A stretch of DNA of 64,000 bases, from assembly GCF_003610995.1 (NCBI RefSeq), contig NZ_CP032543.1, positions 4,092,001-4,156,000 on the forward strand, in the 5' to 3' direction. Of this stretch, positions 33,941 to 42,661 are shown in pieces (positions within the stretch are counted from its first letter, which is position 1; each line of letters begins with the position of its first letter). The notes under the pieces were generated by a model. That model did no database searches, had not been told where the DNA came from, and saw only the letters and a program-made list of their open reading frames with translations. Source of the stretch: Streptomyces griseus subsp. griseus. GTDB taxonomy: Bacteria > Actinomycetota > Actinomycetes > Streptomycetales > Streptomycetaceae. The translations under genes and the position numbers were made by a program.

Positions 33941-34906
33941 ATGAAGAGCCCCCTGCTGTCCCTGCCCGGCGCCGTCGCCGCCGAGGGCCGCGACGAAGGA
34001 GTCGCCGGACACTACGGCGACCTGTTCCGCGAGCAACGCGCCCTCGCCGACGGCAACGGCCTCGTCGACCTCTCCCACCGCGGTGTCGTCACCGTCAGCG
34101 GTGACGACCGGCTGAGCTGGCTGCACCTGCTGCTCACCCAGCACGTCAGCGACCTCGCCCCGCACCAGGCCACCGAGGCCCTGATCCTCTCCGCCAACGG
34201 GCACATCGAACACGCCATGTACCTCGTCGACGACGGGACGACGGTGTGGATGCACGTGGAGCCCGGCACCCAGGGCGATCTCATCGCCTACCTGGAGTCG
34301 ATGAAGTTCTTCTACCGGGTCGAGGTCGCCGACCGGACCGAGGACATCGCCGTCGTGCACCTCCCGGCCGGTTCCATCGCGCAGGTCCCGGAGGGCGTGG
34401 CCGTACGGGAGACCGCGCAGGGCCGGGACGTGTTCCTGCCGCGCGCCGACCTGGAGGCGTACGCCGCCGCCAACGGCCCGGCCGTCGGGATCCTGGCGTA
34501 CGAGGCGCTGCGCGTCGAGGCGCACCGGCCGCGCGTCGGCTTCGAGACCGACCACCGCACCATCCCGCACGAGCTGGGCTGGATCGGCACCGCCGTCCAC
34601 CTCCAGAAGGGGTGCTACCGGGGTCAGGAGACCGTCGCCCGCGTCCACAACCTGGGGAAGCCGCCGCGCCGGCTGGTCTTCCTGCACCTGGACGGCAGCG
34701 AGGTGCACCTGCCCGGCCACGGGACGCCCGTACGGCTGGCCGCCGACGGCGAGGAGGGCCGGCAGCTCGGCTTCATCACCACCTCGGCCCGCCACCACGA
34801 GCTGGGCCCGATCGCCCTGGCCCTGGTCAAGCGGAACGTGGCGGTGGACGCCGAGCTGATCGCCGGCGACACGGCGGCGGCCCAGGAGACGGTCGTGGAG
34901 CCGTAG
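33941..34906 (+). CDS. ygfZ: YgfZ/GcvT-like folate-binding protein
   Basis: A 321-residue protein of the aminomethyltransferase fold: GVVTVSGDDRLSWLHLLLTQ, VWMHVEPGTQGDLIAYLESM, and the family signature KGCYRGQETVARVHNLGKPP with its conserved Cys. YgfZ proteins use folate in repair or assembly of Fe-S clusters. TAGGCT (33928-33933) lies 7 nt before ATG 33941, overlapping the nur stop, so the gene probably has its own leaderless promoter. Convergent with dtd. Confidence 0.9.
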   Translation: MKSPLLSLPGAVAAEGRDEGVAGHYGDLFREQRALADGNGLVDLSHRGVVTVSGDDRLSWLHLLLTQHVSDLAPHQATEALILSANGHIEHAMYLVDDGTTVWMHVEPGTQGDLIAYLESMKFFYRVEVADRTEDIAVVHLPAGSIAQVPEGVAVRETAQGRDVFLPRADLEAYAAANGPAVGILAYEALRVEAHRPRVGFETDHRTIPHELGWIGTAVHLQKGCYRGQETVARVHNLGKPPRRLVFLHLDGSEVHLPGHGTPVRLAADGEEGRQLGFITTSARHHELGPIALALVKRNVAVDAELIAGDTAAAQETVVEP

Positions 34907-34909
34907 CCA

Positions 34910-34970
34910 CCGGAGCCGTGGGCCTCGCACCTCGACGAGCCCGGAGCCGTACGGCCTCACACCTCGATGA
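34910..34970. repeat. Tandem near-duplicate of the dtd 3' end
   Basis: 34910-34938 and 34941-34970 are near-identical (a few substitutions and one indel, 31-bp period). The right copy includes the stop codon and last codons of dtd; the left copy lies in the gap after ygfZ. Likely a small tandem duplication. Confidence 0.8.
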
Positions 34971-35406
34971 TCACCGTGAACGGGCCGTGGTTCGTGAGCG
35001 AGACCCGCATGTCCGCTCCGAACCGGCCCGTCGCCACCTCCGCGCCCAGCGCCCTCAACTGGGCCACCACCTCGTCCACCAGCGGTTCGGCCACCTCGCC
35101 GGGTGCCGCGGCGTTCCAGGTGGGGCGGCGGCCCTTGCGGGCGTCCCCGTAGAGAGTGAACTGCGAAATCACCAGGAGAGGGGCATTCACATCCGAACAG
35201 GACTTCTCGCCCTCCAGGATGCGGACGGACCAGAGCTTGCGGGCCAGTTGGGCCGCCTTCTCCGGGGTGTCCCCGTGAGTGACTCCGACCAGCACACACA
35301 GGCCTTCGCCGATGATCTCGCCGACCACACCGCTCGCGGCCGTCCCGCCGTCCGTCCCGGCCACCGAGACGGTGGCGCCGTCCACTCGCTGTACCACTGC
35401 ACGCAT
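34957..35406 (-). CDS. dtd: D-aminoacyl-tRNA deacylase
   Basis: A 149-residue DTD enzyme that hydrolyses D-amino acids from mischarged tRNA. Both diagnostic motifs are present: [17 protein letters not shown] in the middle and the cross-subunit [11 protein letters not shown] at the C-terminus; the start [15 protein letters not shown] is canonical. An insertion ([10 protein letters not shown]) slightly lengthens the family's first loop. Convergent with ygfZ; a duplicated copy of its 3' end follows. Confidence 0.95.
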   Translation of the reverse strand: MRAVVQRVDGATVSVAGTDGGTAASGVVGEIIGEGLCVLVGVTHGDTPEKAAQLARKLWSVRILEGEKSCSDVNAPLLVISQFTLYGDARKGRRPTWNAAAPGEVAEPLVDEVVAQLRALGAEVATGRFGADMRVSLTNHGPFTVIIEV

Positions 35407-35521
35407 ACAGACCAACCTATCTTGGGCTGAACGGGTACAGAGTGTGGGCGGGGACACCTTGCAGGGTGGCACGATGCACGATGGCGGTGTGCCGACGCAC
35501 CGGTCGAGGGGACGGAACAGC

Positions 35522-36142
35522 ATGAGTACCTATGGAGCCGGACAATCTCCCGGGCCGGGAGCTGGCGGCAGCGCCCGTACCAGCACCCTGCACCCACCCG
35601 TACGGCCTCTGCTGCCCGGGCTCGCGTCCGTGCCGGAGCAGGGCGGCGGCGAGGCCGGGTGCGGCGGGCTGCGGCTGCCGGAGCTGCGGACGCTGCGCCG
35701 GGACGCGCAGCGGGACGAGGCCGACCTCAGTTACGTACGCCGGCTGGTCCAGGGCCGGATCGACATCCTCCGCGCCGAGCTGGCCCGCCGGCGGGACCCG
35801 CAGGCGCCGGTGCCCGAGACCCCGGTGGTGGACCGGCTCTCGGAGATCCTGGCCGACGCCCCGTCCCGGCACCGCACCTCCGCCCGGCACGTCACGCTGA
35901 CGACGCCGCGCGGTGACGAGTTCCGGCAGCTCGCCGCCGAGAACCTGGCCGAGGTGGAGCTCTCCGACCTGGCCGCCCGGACGGACGAGGAGCTGCACGA
36001 CGCGATGGGCCGGCTGGTCCGCTACGAGCAGCAGGTCTCCCGCCGCCGCCATGAGCTCCAGCGCACGACGGACGATTGCAGCGCGGAGATCGCCCGCAGG
36101 TACCGTGACGGGGAAGCCCAAGTGGACGACCTGCTCGCCTGA
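35522..36142 (+). CDS. rsiG: Anti-sigma factor RsiG (c-di-GMP-binding, targets WhiG)
   Basis: A 206-residue protein with a disordered Pro/Gly-rich N-terminus and two antiparallel coiled-coil helices. Each helix carries the c-di-GMP-binding motif E(x3)S(x2)R(x3)Q(x3)D: E66-S70-R73-Q77-D81 and E169-S173-R176-Q180-D184. This duplicated motif is the hallmark of Streptomyces RsiG, which with c-di-GMP sequesters the sporulation sigma factor WhiG. Family knowledge gives the role; the motif is read directly here. ATG 35522; no whiG in the window. Followed by a GC-rich hairpin at 36154-36184. Confidence 0.93.
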   Translation: MSTYGAGQSPGPGAGGSARTSTLHPPVRPLLPGLASVPEQGGGEAGCGGLRLPELRTLRRDAQRDEADLSYVRRLVQGRIDILRAELARRRDPQAPVPETPVVDRLSEILADAPSRHRTSARHVTLTTPRGDEFRQLAAENLAEVELSDLAARTDEELHDAMGRLVRYEQQVSRRRHELQRTTDDCSAEIARRYRDGEAQVDDLLA

Positions 36143-36153
36143 AGCGACCCTTC

Positions 36154-36184
36154 CGGACGGCGGGTCCCGCACCCCGCCCGTCCG
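36154..36184 (+). terminator. Stem-loop after rsiG
   Basis: Imperfect GC-rich inverted repeat of about 12 bp (CCGGACGGCGGG against CCCGCCCGTCCGG) beginning 12 nt after the rsiG stop; no U-run. Confidence 0.55.
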
Positions 36185-36259
36185 GCCGATCCTTCCGGGC
36201 GGCGGGTCTCCGCACACCCGTCTGTACCGACCCGTACCGACCGTCTCCGGAAGGCCACC

Positions 36260-37234
36260 ATGACGTCCACCGACGCCTCTGCCGCGATAGCCCCCGCCCC
36301 GCCCGTGCTGGCCGAGGTCGTGCGGTCCGGGTTCACCGAGGGCCACCACCGCGGGGCGCTGGTCCTGCTCGCCGCCGACGGGAGCGTGGAGTACGCGCTC
36401 GGCGACCCCGCCGCCCCGGTCTTCCCCCGGTCCTCCAACAAGCCGATGCAGGCCGCCGCGATCCTCCGGGCGGGCCTTGAGCTGTCCGGGGAGCGGCTGG
36501 CGCTGGCCGCCGCGAGCCACTCCGGGGAGCCCTTCCACCTCGAACTCGTACGGAAGATGCTCGCCGAGCACGGGCTGTCCACCGACGACCTCCAGACCCC
36601 GCCCGACCTGCCGCTGGACCCGGTCGCCGCCGAGGCCTACCTCGCGGCCGGGCACGTACGCGAGCGGATCACCATGAACTGCTCCGGCAAGCACGCCGCC
36701 ATGCTCGCCGTCTGCGTCCGCAACGGCTGGGACACCGCGAGCTACCTCGACCCCGCCCACCCGCTCCAGCTCCTCGTCGGCCAGGTCGTGGCCGAGGCGG
36801 CGGGCGAGCCGGTCGCCTCGCTCGGCACCGACGGCTGCGGCGCCCCGCTGATGGCGATCGGGCTGACCGGTCTGGCCCGCGCCTTCCGGTCCTTCGTCCT
36901 GGCCGAGCCGGGCAGCGCCGAGCGCCGGGTCGCGGACGCCATGCGCGCCCACCCGGAGTACGTGGCGGGGACCCGGCGCCCGGACACCTGGCTGATGAGC
37001 GAGGTCCCCGGGACGCTCTCCAAGATGGGCGCCGAGGCCGTGCAGGCGGTGGCGCTGGCCGACGGGCGGGCCCTCGCCTTCAAGATCGACGACGGGGCGA
37101 CCCGGGCCCTCGGCCCGGTCCTGGCCCGCGCCCTGGAGCTGCTCGGCGTGGACTCCCCCGTGGTAGCCCGGATCGGGCGTTCGCCGTTGCTCGGCGGGGC
37201 GGTCGAGGTCGGGGAAATTCGCGCGACATTCTGA
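36260..37234 (+). CDS. Asparaginase (actinobacterial/rhizobial type II family)
   Basis: A 324-residue protein of the PF06089-type asparaginase family: EVVRSGFTEGHHRGALVLLA, the conserved PRSSNKPMQA, SHSGEPFHLELVRKML, MNCSGKHAAMLAVCVRNGWD and GTDGCGAPL with its conserved Cys. These differ in fold from E. coli-type asparaginases and hydrolyse L-asparagine to aspartate. No signal peptide, so cytoplasmic. AAGGCCACC precedes ATG 36260. Monocistronic. Confidence 0.9.
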   Translation: MTSTDASAAIAPAPPVLAEVVRSGFTEGHHRGALVLLAADGSVEYALGDPAAPVFPRSSNKPMQAAAILRAGLELSGERLALAAASHSGEPFHLELVRKMLAEHGLSTDDLQTPPDLPLDPVAAEAYLAAGHVRERITMNCSGKHAAMLAVCVRNGWDTASYLDPAHPLQLLVGQVVAEAAGEPVASLGTDGCGAPLMAIGLTGLARAFRSFVLAEPGSAERRVADAMRAHPEYVAGTRRPDTWLMSEVPGTLSKMGAEAVQAVALADGRALAFKIDDGATRALGPVLARALELLGVDSPVVARIGRSPLLGGAVEVGEIRATF

Positions 37235-37258
37235 GGCGGGGCTGCTTAGCGTGGGGGG

Positions 37259-38509
37259 ATGAGCCTCGATCTCCGTGCCCCCACCGCGTCGCACTACCCG
37301 GACTGGCTGCGGTCGCTGCGGAACGGTTTCCTGACGGCCGGTGCACCGAGCGAGGAGGATGTCGCCGAGCGGCTGGCCGACACCGATCTCTCCCGTCTCC
37401 AGGGCGCGTTCGACGCGGGGCGGTGCGTGGCGACGTTCCGCTCGTTCGCCCAGCGGCTGACCGTGGTGGGCGGTGCCACCGTGGCGGCCGACGCGATCAG
37501 CGGGGTGACGGTGGCGCCGACGCACCGCCGTCGCGGGCTGCTCAGCCGGATGATGGCCACGGATCTGGCGGCGGCCAGGGAGCGCGGCGAGGTGGTCGCC
37601 ACGCTGATCGCCGCCGAGTATCCGATCTACGGGAGGTTCGGCTTCGGCCCCGCCACCTGGGCCGCCGAGTGGGAGGTCTCCGTCCACCGCGCCGGCCTCG
37701 ACCCGCGCCGGTCGGGGCAGCCGGCGGACGGCGGCCGGATCGAGATGGTGGACGGCGCCGACGTCCGTAAGTACGGCCCCGAGCTGCACACCCGGCTGGC
37801 GGCGCTGCGCCCCGGCGTCGTCAGCCGCAGCGAGCGCTGGTGGAGGCTGCGGACGGGGGCGGCGCCCTCTCCGGCCCACGAGCAGTGGACCGAACCGTTC
37901 TACGTCATCCACCGCGACGCGGACGGTGAGGTCGACGGCCTGATGGTCTACGGCACCGACGACAAGTGGGGCGACGCCAAGCAGCCCCTGAACACCGCGA
38001 CCGTACGGGACCTGATCGCCCTCACCCCGGCGGCCGAGCGGGCGCTGTGGCACTTCCTCTGCTCGGTCGACTGGATCACCACCGTCCGCTCCGGCTACCG
38101 CGCCCCCGACGACCTGCTGCCCCAGCTGCTCCCCGACCCCCGGGCCGCCAGGACGGTCACGCACGCGGACTGGCTCTGGCTGCGGCTGCTGGATGTGGAG
38201 CGCGCGCTGGAGGCTCGTGGTTACGAGCGTGCGGCGTCGCTCGTCCTGGACGTCCGGGACGGCGGGGGAGTGGCCGAGGGGCGCTTCCTGCTGGACGTCT
38301 CGCCCGAGGGCGCCCGCTGCACACCGACCACCCGGAGCGCCGATCTGGCCTTGGGCGCCGGGGAGTTGGCGTCCCTCTACCTCGGCGACGAGTCGGTGCG
38401 CCGTCTGGTGGACCTGGGGCGGGCGGAGGAGCTGCGGACCGGGGCGGCGGGGACGGCGGACGCCATCTTCCGTACGGGGCGGCGGCCTTGGTGCCCGGAC
38501 ATCTTCTGA
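37259..38509 (+). CDS. Eis-like GNAT acetyltransferase
   Basis: A 416-residue protein with the Eis layout: N-terminal GNAT with [20 protein letters not shown] (acetyl-CoA loop), a second degenerate GNAT, and a C-terminal sterol-carrier-like domain. The last residues RRPWCPDIF match the Eis C-terminus, whose carboxylate takes part in catalysis. Eis proteins acetylate amines, including aminoglycosides, at several positions. TAGCGT (37247-37252) lies exactly 6 nt before ATG 37259, predicting a leaderless mRNA. Confidence 0.9.
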   Translation: MSLDLRAPTASHYPDWLRSLRNGFLTAGAPSEEDVAERLADTDLSRLQGAFDAGRCVATFRSFAQRLTVVGGATVAADAISGVTVAPTHRRRGLLSRMMATDLAAARERGEVVATLIAAEYPIYGRFGFGPATWAAEWEVSVHRAGLDPRRSGQPADGGRIEMVDGADVRKYGPELHTRLAALRPGVVSRSERWWRLRTGAAPSPAHEQWTEPFYVIHRDADGEVDGLMVYGTDDKWGDAKQPLNTATVRDLIALTPAAERALWHFLCSVDWITTVRSGYRAPDDLLPQLLPDPRAARTVTHADWLWLRLLDVERALEARGYERAASLVLDVRDGGGVAEGRFLLDVSPEGARCTPTTRSADLALGAGELASLYLGDESVRRLVDLGRAEELRTGAAGTADAIFRTGRRPWCPDIF

Positions 38510-38616
38510 CCCGCCCCGGCGGCCGTCCCTGACGTGTCCTGCCGGGGCGGCCGGCCCGTGCTGTCGTGCTCGCGACACCAAGTCCGGCCCAGGTCAAGGG
38601 CGTACGCTTCATGGTC

Positions 38617-39324
38617 ATGAGCGGAGAGAGGTCCGGCGACGGGAACGGAAGCGGAAGCGTCGCCGGAGTGGTGGGGCGGGAGCGTGCGGATCAGGTGGTC
38701 CCGCCCCGGGTCAGTCTGCGGGAGCGGAAGAGGCAGCTGACGTACCGGGCGATCTCCGATGCCGCGATCGCCATGTTCCTGGAGCGGGGCTTCGACAAGG
38801 TCTCCGTGGCGGAGGTGGCGGCCGCGGCGGACATCTCCAAGCCGACGCTCTTCCGGTACTTCCCCGCCAAGGAGGACCTGGCGCTGCTCCGGTTCGCCGA
38901 CCACGAGGACGAGGCGGCCCGGGTGGTCGGCGGCCGGGCCCCCGGCGAGACCCCGCTGGGCGCGCTGCGCCGGCACTTCCTGGCCGGCCTGGACCGCCGC
39001 GACCCGGTGACCGGTCTCTGCGACCATCCCCAAGTGCTGGCGTTCCACCGCCTGTTGTACGGCACCCCGGCGCTGGTGGCCCGCCTGTACGCGTACCAGG
39101 GCCGCTTCGAGACCGCCCTCGCCCGCACCCTCGGCAGCGGGGTGACCGCACGGCTGGCGGCCGGACAGATCATCGCCGTCCTGCGGATCCTGGCCGAGGA
39201 GAACTGGCGCCGGATCGACGCGGGGGAGAGCGCGGACGCGGTGTACGCGGGCGCGGTGCAGTCCGCCGAGGAGGCGTTCGTGCAGCTGCGGAGGGGGCTG
39301 GAGCGGGAGGGGCGGGGGGTCTAG
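38617..39324 (+). CDS. TetR-family transcriptional regulator
   Basis: A 235-residue TetR protein with a Ser/Gly/Asn-rich N-terminal tail, then the HTH LTYRAISDAAIAMFLERGFD, KVSVAEVAAAADISKPTLFR-YFPAKED (split for length), and a helical ligand domain with a Cys near GLCDHPQVLAFHRL. ATG 38617 is chosen; ATG 38611 is also possible, with TACGCT at 38603-38608 as a -10. No obvious partner is intact: the convergent neighbour is a broken MFS exporter. Confidence 0.9.
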   Translation: MSGERSGDGNGSGSVAGVVGRERADQVVPPRVSLRERKRQLTYRAISDAAIAMFLERGFDKVSVAEVAAAADISKPTLFRYFPAKEDLALLRFADHEDEAARVVGGRAPGETPLGALRRHFLAGLDRRDPVTGLCDHPQVLAFHRLLYGTPALVARLYAYQGRFETALARTLGSGVTARLAAGQIIAVLRILAEENWRRIDAGESADAVYAGAVQSAEEAFVQLRRGLEREGRGV

Positions 39325-39363
39325 GTGCGCGCGTTGCCGTAGGTACGTGCGTTACGGGGCCGC

Positions 39364-39785
39364 TCACCCGGTCCGTGCCTCGGTCGGGTTCAGCGTGCTG
39401 GCCGGCTTCCGGCGCACCACCACGGACGCCACGGCGAAGGCCGCGACGAGGAGCGCCGCGCCGACGGTGCACGCCAGCCGGTGGCCGCCGGTGAGCGCCT
39501 CGGCGGACGGGGGGCCGGCGGCGGTGAGCGCTTCGGTCCGTCCGGCGGCCAGGGTGGACAGGACGGCGAGGCCGAGCGATACGGCCCCGATGACCAGAGC
39601 GGCCGGCAGGGCCAGGGCGAGCGCGCCGAGGCCCAGCGTGTGCGCGGAGGTCCAGCCGTACGTCTCCACCTCGACGACGGTGCAAATCCCGAGCATCGGA
39701 CCGGCGGTGACCAGCAGGGCGCCCGCCACGTCCGCCTCGGCCTTGGGTGATTGATGGTTGTTCTCTTGATGGTTAAGTAAGTTGA
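39364..39785 (-). pseudogene. MFS (DHA2) drug exporter remnant with internal deletion
   Basis: The minus strand reads ADVAGALLVTAGPMLGICTV then ETYGWTSAHTLGLGALALAL, which belongs to the middle of a 14-helix MFS exporter, and continues directly into LGLAVLSTLAAGRTEALTAA and RLACTVGAALLVAAFAVASV, the normal C-terminal end. Several helices between and everything N-terminal are missing, and the AT-rich promoter side is fused almost directly to the mid-protein segment. No start codon with normal context. It is divergent from the MarR gene, the usual exporter/repressor arrangement. Confidence 0.7.
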
Positions 39786-39851
39786 CGATAGCTTCCTCTT
39801 GAGCCGGTCGCCTGCCGACGGTCGGACGTGTGCAGCGAGAGGGAGAAGACC

Positions 39852-40319
39852 ATGAACACGACCGCATCCACCAGTGCCGCCGCCACCGCGCCTCCCGCCG
39901 ACGCCCGTGGCCTCGGCCTGGCCCATTACGCCGTCCGCGGCCTCCTGGAGAAGGTCCTGGCCCGGCACGGTGCCACGTTCCGGCAGCAGATCGCCCTGCG
40001 CGCCGCCGTCACCTCCGACGCCCCGCAGACGCCGGACGACCTCATCGCCCAGGTCCAGGAGTCCCTCAAGGCGGAATCGGCCGACCTCCGCGCCGTACTC
40101 GACGAACTGCTGGCCAAGCGGCTGCTGGTCGCCGACGGTGTGCACCTTCGCCCCACGGAGGCGGGGCGCGCGCTCATCGCCGCCGTCGGCGCCGAGACCG
40201 CCCCGATCTCGGCCCGCATCTGGGGCGGAATCCCCGCCGATGACCTGGCCGCCGCCGGCCGCGTCCTCGCGCTGGTCACCGAGCGGGCCAACGCGGAGCT
40301 TGCGGCGCGGGGGGCCTGA
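39852..40319 (+). CDS. MarR-like winged-helix regulator
   Basis: A 155-residue protein with a MarR-type fold: HYAVRGLLEKVLARHGATFR (dimer helix), QTPDDLIAQVQESLKAESAD and the wing region LRAVLDELLAKRLLVADGVH followed by LRPTEAGRAL. The HTH is more divergent than usual. Start ATG 39852 with GGGAGAAGAC. Divergent from the broken MFS exporter, which it probably once repressed; the shared gap contains repeated ACCATCAA half-sites on the minus strand (about 39,745-39,775). Confidence 0.8.
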   Translation: MNTTASTSAAATAPPADARGLGLAHYAVRGLLEKVLARHGATFRQQIALRAAVTSDAPQTPDDLIAQVQESLKAESADLRAVLDELLAKRLLVADGVHLRPTEAGRALIAAVGAETAPISARIWGGIPADDLAAAGRVLALVTERANAELAARGA

Positions 40320-40402
40320 AACGGCTGACCTGCGTGTACCGGCCGACCTGCTTGAACCGGCTGAACCGGCTGCGGCTCCTACGGTCCCGGTCGCCCCGGC
40401 CG

Positions 40403-40447
40403 CTGGGGTCGCTGGGGTCGCTCGGGTCGCTCGGGTCGCTCGGGTCG
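40403..40447 (+). repeat. Five 9-bp tandem repeats before a TATAAT box
   Basis: CT(G/C)GGGTCG occurs five times head-to-tail (40403-40447), the last three identical, directly upstream of the perfect -10 at 40455-40460. Confidence 0.9.
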
Positions 40448-40454
40448 CTCGCCG

Positions 40455-40460
40455 TATAAT
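40455..40460 (+). promoter_or_regulatory. Consensus -10 box (TATAAT) for the tandem MarR gene
   Basis: A perfect TATAAT, rare in this GC-rich genome, 26 nt before ATG 40486. The region where a -35 would lie is filled by the 9-bp repeats, so activation or repression through those repeats is possible. Confidence 0.7.
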
Positions 40461-40485
40461 CGGCCTCCCGGTTCCGAACGGGGAG

Positions 40486-41433
40486 ATGACGATCGTGCGA
40501 GTCGAACCCGACGGCGGGACGCGGGTCCCCGGGCCGGACGCCGAGGCCACGGCCGAGGTCCCCGGCGCTCTGCCGGAAGCGCTCACCGGTTTCGTCGGCT
40601 ATCTCCTGCGCCGGGTGTTCGTCCGGTTCGCGGCGAGCTCGGGCGGTCCGGAGGACGGCCCCCGGGACTTCCTCGTCCTGGACGCGCTGACCGGCGGTGA
40701 CTGGGCCTCCCAGCTGGACCTGGCCGAACGCCTCGGCATCAACCGGACCCTCATGGTCGGCGTCGTCGACCGCCTGGAGGCCCGGGGCCAGGTGCTCCGC
40801 ACCCGTAACCCTGACAACCGCCGCCAGTACATCCTCTCCCTGACCGACGAGGGCCGCTCCGCCGTGGCGGCGGGCCGCCGCGCGGTCGCCGAGCGGGACG
40901 CGCGGCTCACCGCCGCCCTCACCCCCGAGCAGGTCTCCCGCCTCAAGACGCTGCTCGCGCGGCTGCTGCCGCCAGGCACCCAGGACCTCGTGCAGGGCAC
41001 CGAACACCTGGTGGCGCAGGCCCACCACCGGCTGCGGAGGCTGGGCGACGCGAAGCTGGCCGGAACCGGCCTGCGGATCCGCCACTACGGCCCGCTCGCC
41101 CTCCTCGCCACCTCCGGCCCCTGCCCGCAGCAGCGCCTCGCCCAGGAGCTGGCCATCACCGGGCCCGCCACCTCCCAGCTGGTGGACGAACTCGTCGCGG
41201 GCGGGATGGTCCACCGAGGGCGCGACCCGCACGACCGGCGCCGGCACGCCCTGGAGCTCACCGAGTTCGGGCACGTCCAGCTCAAGCGGGTCGCGGAGGC
41301 GGTCGGCCTGCTGTCCGCGGAGACCGCGGAACTGCTCGGCCCCGGCGGCGGGGCCGAACTGCGCGCCCTGCTGGGACTGCTCCTCGAACCCGACCACCCC
41401 GGGGTCGCCGAGGCGACGGGAAGACGCGACTGA
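40486..41433 (+). CDS. Tandem double-MarR-domain regulator
   Basis: A 315-residue protein made of two MarR domains. Domain 1 (about 30-155): FLVLDALTGGDWASQLDLAE, RLGINRTLMVGVVDRLEARG, wing TRNPDNRRQYILSLTDEG. Domain 2 (about 170-310): LALLATSGPCPQQRLAQELA, TGPATSQLVDELVAGGMVHR, wing GRDPHDRRRHALELTEFG. MarR proteins normally dimerise, so one chain may act as a pseudo-dimer. ATG 40486 follows GGGGAG closely. No effector gene is linked. Confidence 0.85.
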   Translation: MTIVRVEPDGGTRVPGPDAEATAEVPGALPEALTGFVGYLLRRVFVRFAASSGGPEDGPRDFLVLDALTGGDWASQLDLAERLGINRTLMVGVVDRLEARGQVLRTRNPDNRRQYILSLTDEGRSAVAAGRRAVAERDARLTAALTPEQVSRLKTLLARLLPPGTQDLVQGTEHLVAQAHHRLRRLGDAKLAGTGLRIRHYGPLALLATSGPCPQQRLAQELAITGPATSQLVDELVAGGMVHRGRDPHDRRRHALELTEFGHVQLKRVAEAVGLLSAETAELLGPGGGAELRALLGLLLEPDHPGVAEATGRRD

Positions 41434-41512
41434 GAAACGGTCGGCTTCGCCCCGGCCCGACCCGCGCCGATTGACGCGAACCGGGTCGCTTCACCCGCCC
41501 CCTCCGGGGCCC

Positions 41513-42661
41513 TCACGACGATGACGCGACCCGTACCCGCCGACTCTCCCCGTCCGAGAGGAACGCCGCCAACTCCCGCCCCTCCTCGGCGACTTCGCTC
41601 CGTTCGGCCCGGGAGAACGCCCGCAGCGGCGTGACCACCACGGCGCCCGTCTCCCCCTCCACGTCCCAGGTCGCGGAGACCCGGCCGTCGACCAGGACGA
41701 CCCGGGCACCGGCGACCGACAGGCCCCGGTCGGCGTCGTCGATGATCCGGGTGCGGTCGTCGTAGCCCAGGATCGCGTTGTCGAAGGCCGGCAGGAACCG
41801 TACGGGCGCGGGGGCGTCGGGGTCCGGGCGTGGCGCGTCGGGGAGATCCAGCAGCTCCCGGCCGCGCTCGTCGCGGAAGGTGACCAGCTCCCCGCGGAGG
41901 GCGGCGACCGCGCCCGGCAGCCCGGCGAGACCGGACCAGGCGCGTACGTCGGCTGTGGCGGCGGGCCCGTACGCGGCGAGATAGCGGCGTACCAGCTCCT
42001 GCCCCACCGGGTCCGACCCGTCCTCCGCCGCGGGCAGCGGGTCGATCTCGCGCCCCAGCCAGGCGGAGACCAGCGCGTTGCGCACCCCCGCCTTCGTTCG
42101 CCACACCCCGCGCGGCGGCAGCTGCACCATCGGCAGGACGCCCGCGACGAGCATCTCGCCGAGCGGCCGTGTCCCGGGCTCCGGCCAGCGGTCGGCGACC
42201 GCGCGGGCGAGCTGGGCCATGGAGCGGGGCTCGCCGTCGGCCAGCACCGCCCGCCCCGCCGCCGCGAGTTCGTCGAGATCGACCCCGGCGAGCTCGCGGC
42301 GGTAGGTCCCGAGCACGCGCTGCCGCAGCATGGCGTTGTGGCGGGCCCGCCAGGCGAGGACGTCCTCGGCGGCGACGAGGTGGACGGTGCGGCGCATGAG
42401 ATGGGTGCGTACGACCTGCCGCCCGGTCAACAGGTCGTCGAGTGCCCCTGGTTGGAACCCCCGCAGCCGCGACCAGAGGCCGGTGAAGGGCTCCTGGGGC
42501 TCCTGCGCCTGCATCCCGCAGAGGTGTGCGACGGCGTCGAGGGGCGGCACGTCGGCCCGGTCGAGCAGCAACTGCCGCGCCAGCGTGGCGCGGTTGAGCG
42601 CACGAGTGCTGAGAACAGGCGAACGTCCGCCGCCCCTCGGGCTGTCGGGCGTACGGGTCAC
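41513..42661 (-). CDS. HTH_42/AlkZ-type winged-helix DNA glycosylase-like protein
   Basis: A 382-residue protein of the winged-helix family that includes the DNA crosslink glycosylase AlkZ. Typical pieces: LSTRALNRATLARQLLLDRA, HLCGMQAQEPQEPFTGLWSR, RTHLMRRTVHLVAAEDVLAW and GYDDRTRIID. The catalytic QxQ of AlkZ corresponds to MQAQE here. The GTG start at 42661 overlaps the DinB stop (GTGA), so the two are translationally coupled; both families are linked to thiol or DNA-damage biology. Function inferred from family. Confidence 0.85.
   Translation of the reverse strand: MTRTPDSPRGGGRSPVLSTRALNRATLARQLLLDRADVPPLDAVAHLCGMQAQEPQEPFTGLWSRLRGFQPGALDDLLTGRQVVRTHLMRRTVHLVAAEDVLAWRARHNAMLRQRVLGTYRRELAGVDLDELAAAGRAVLADGEPRSMAQLARAVADRWPEPGTRPLGEMLVAGVLPMVQLPPRGVWRTKAGVRNALVSAWLGREIDPLPAAEDGSDPVGQELVRRYLAAYGPAATADVRAWSGLAGLPGAVAALRGELVTFRDERGRELLDLPDAPRPDPDAPAPVRFLPAFDNAILGYDDRTRIIDDADRGLSVAGARVVLVDGRVSATWDVEGETGAVVVTPLRAFSRAERSEVAEEGRELAAFLSDGESRRVRVASSS

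Noticed and set aside
35417..38581. Long minus-strand open frame across rsiG, asparaginase and the Eis-like gene
   Set aside because: Shadow of three plus-strand genes with recognised families; composition is Arg/Pro/Gly noise.
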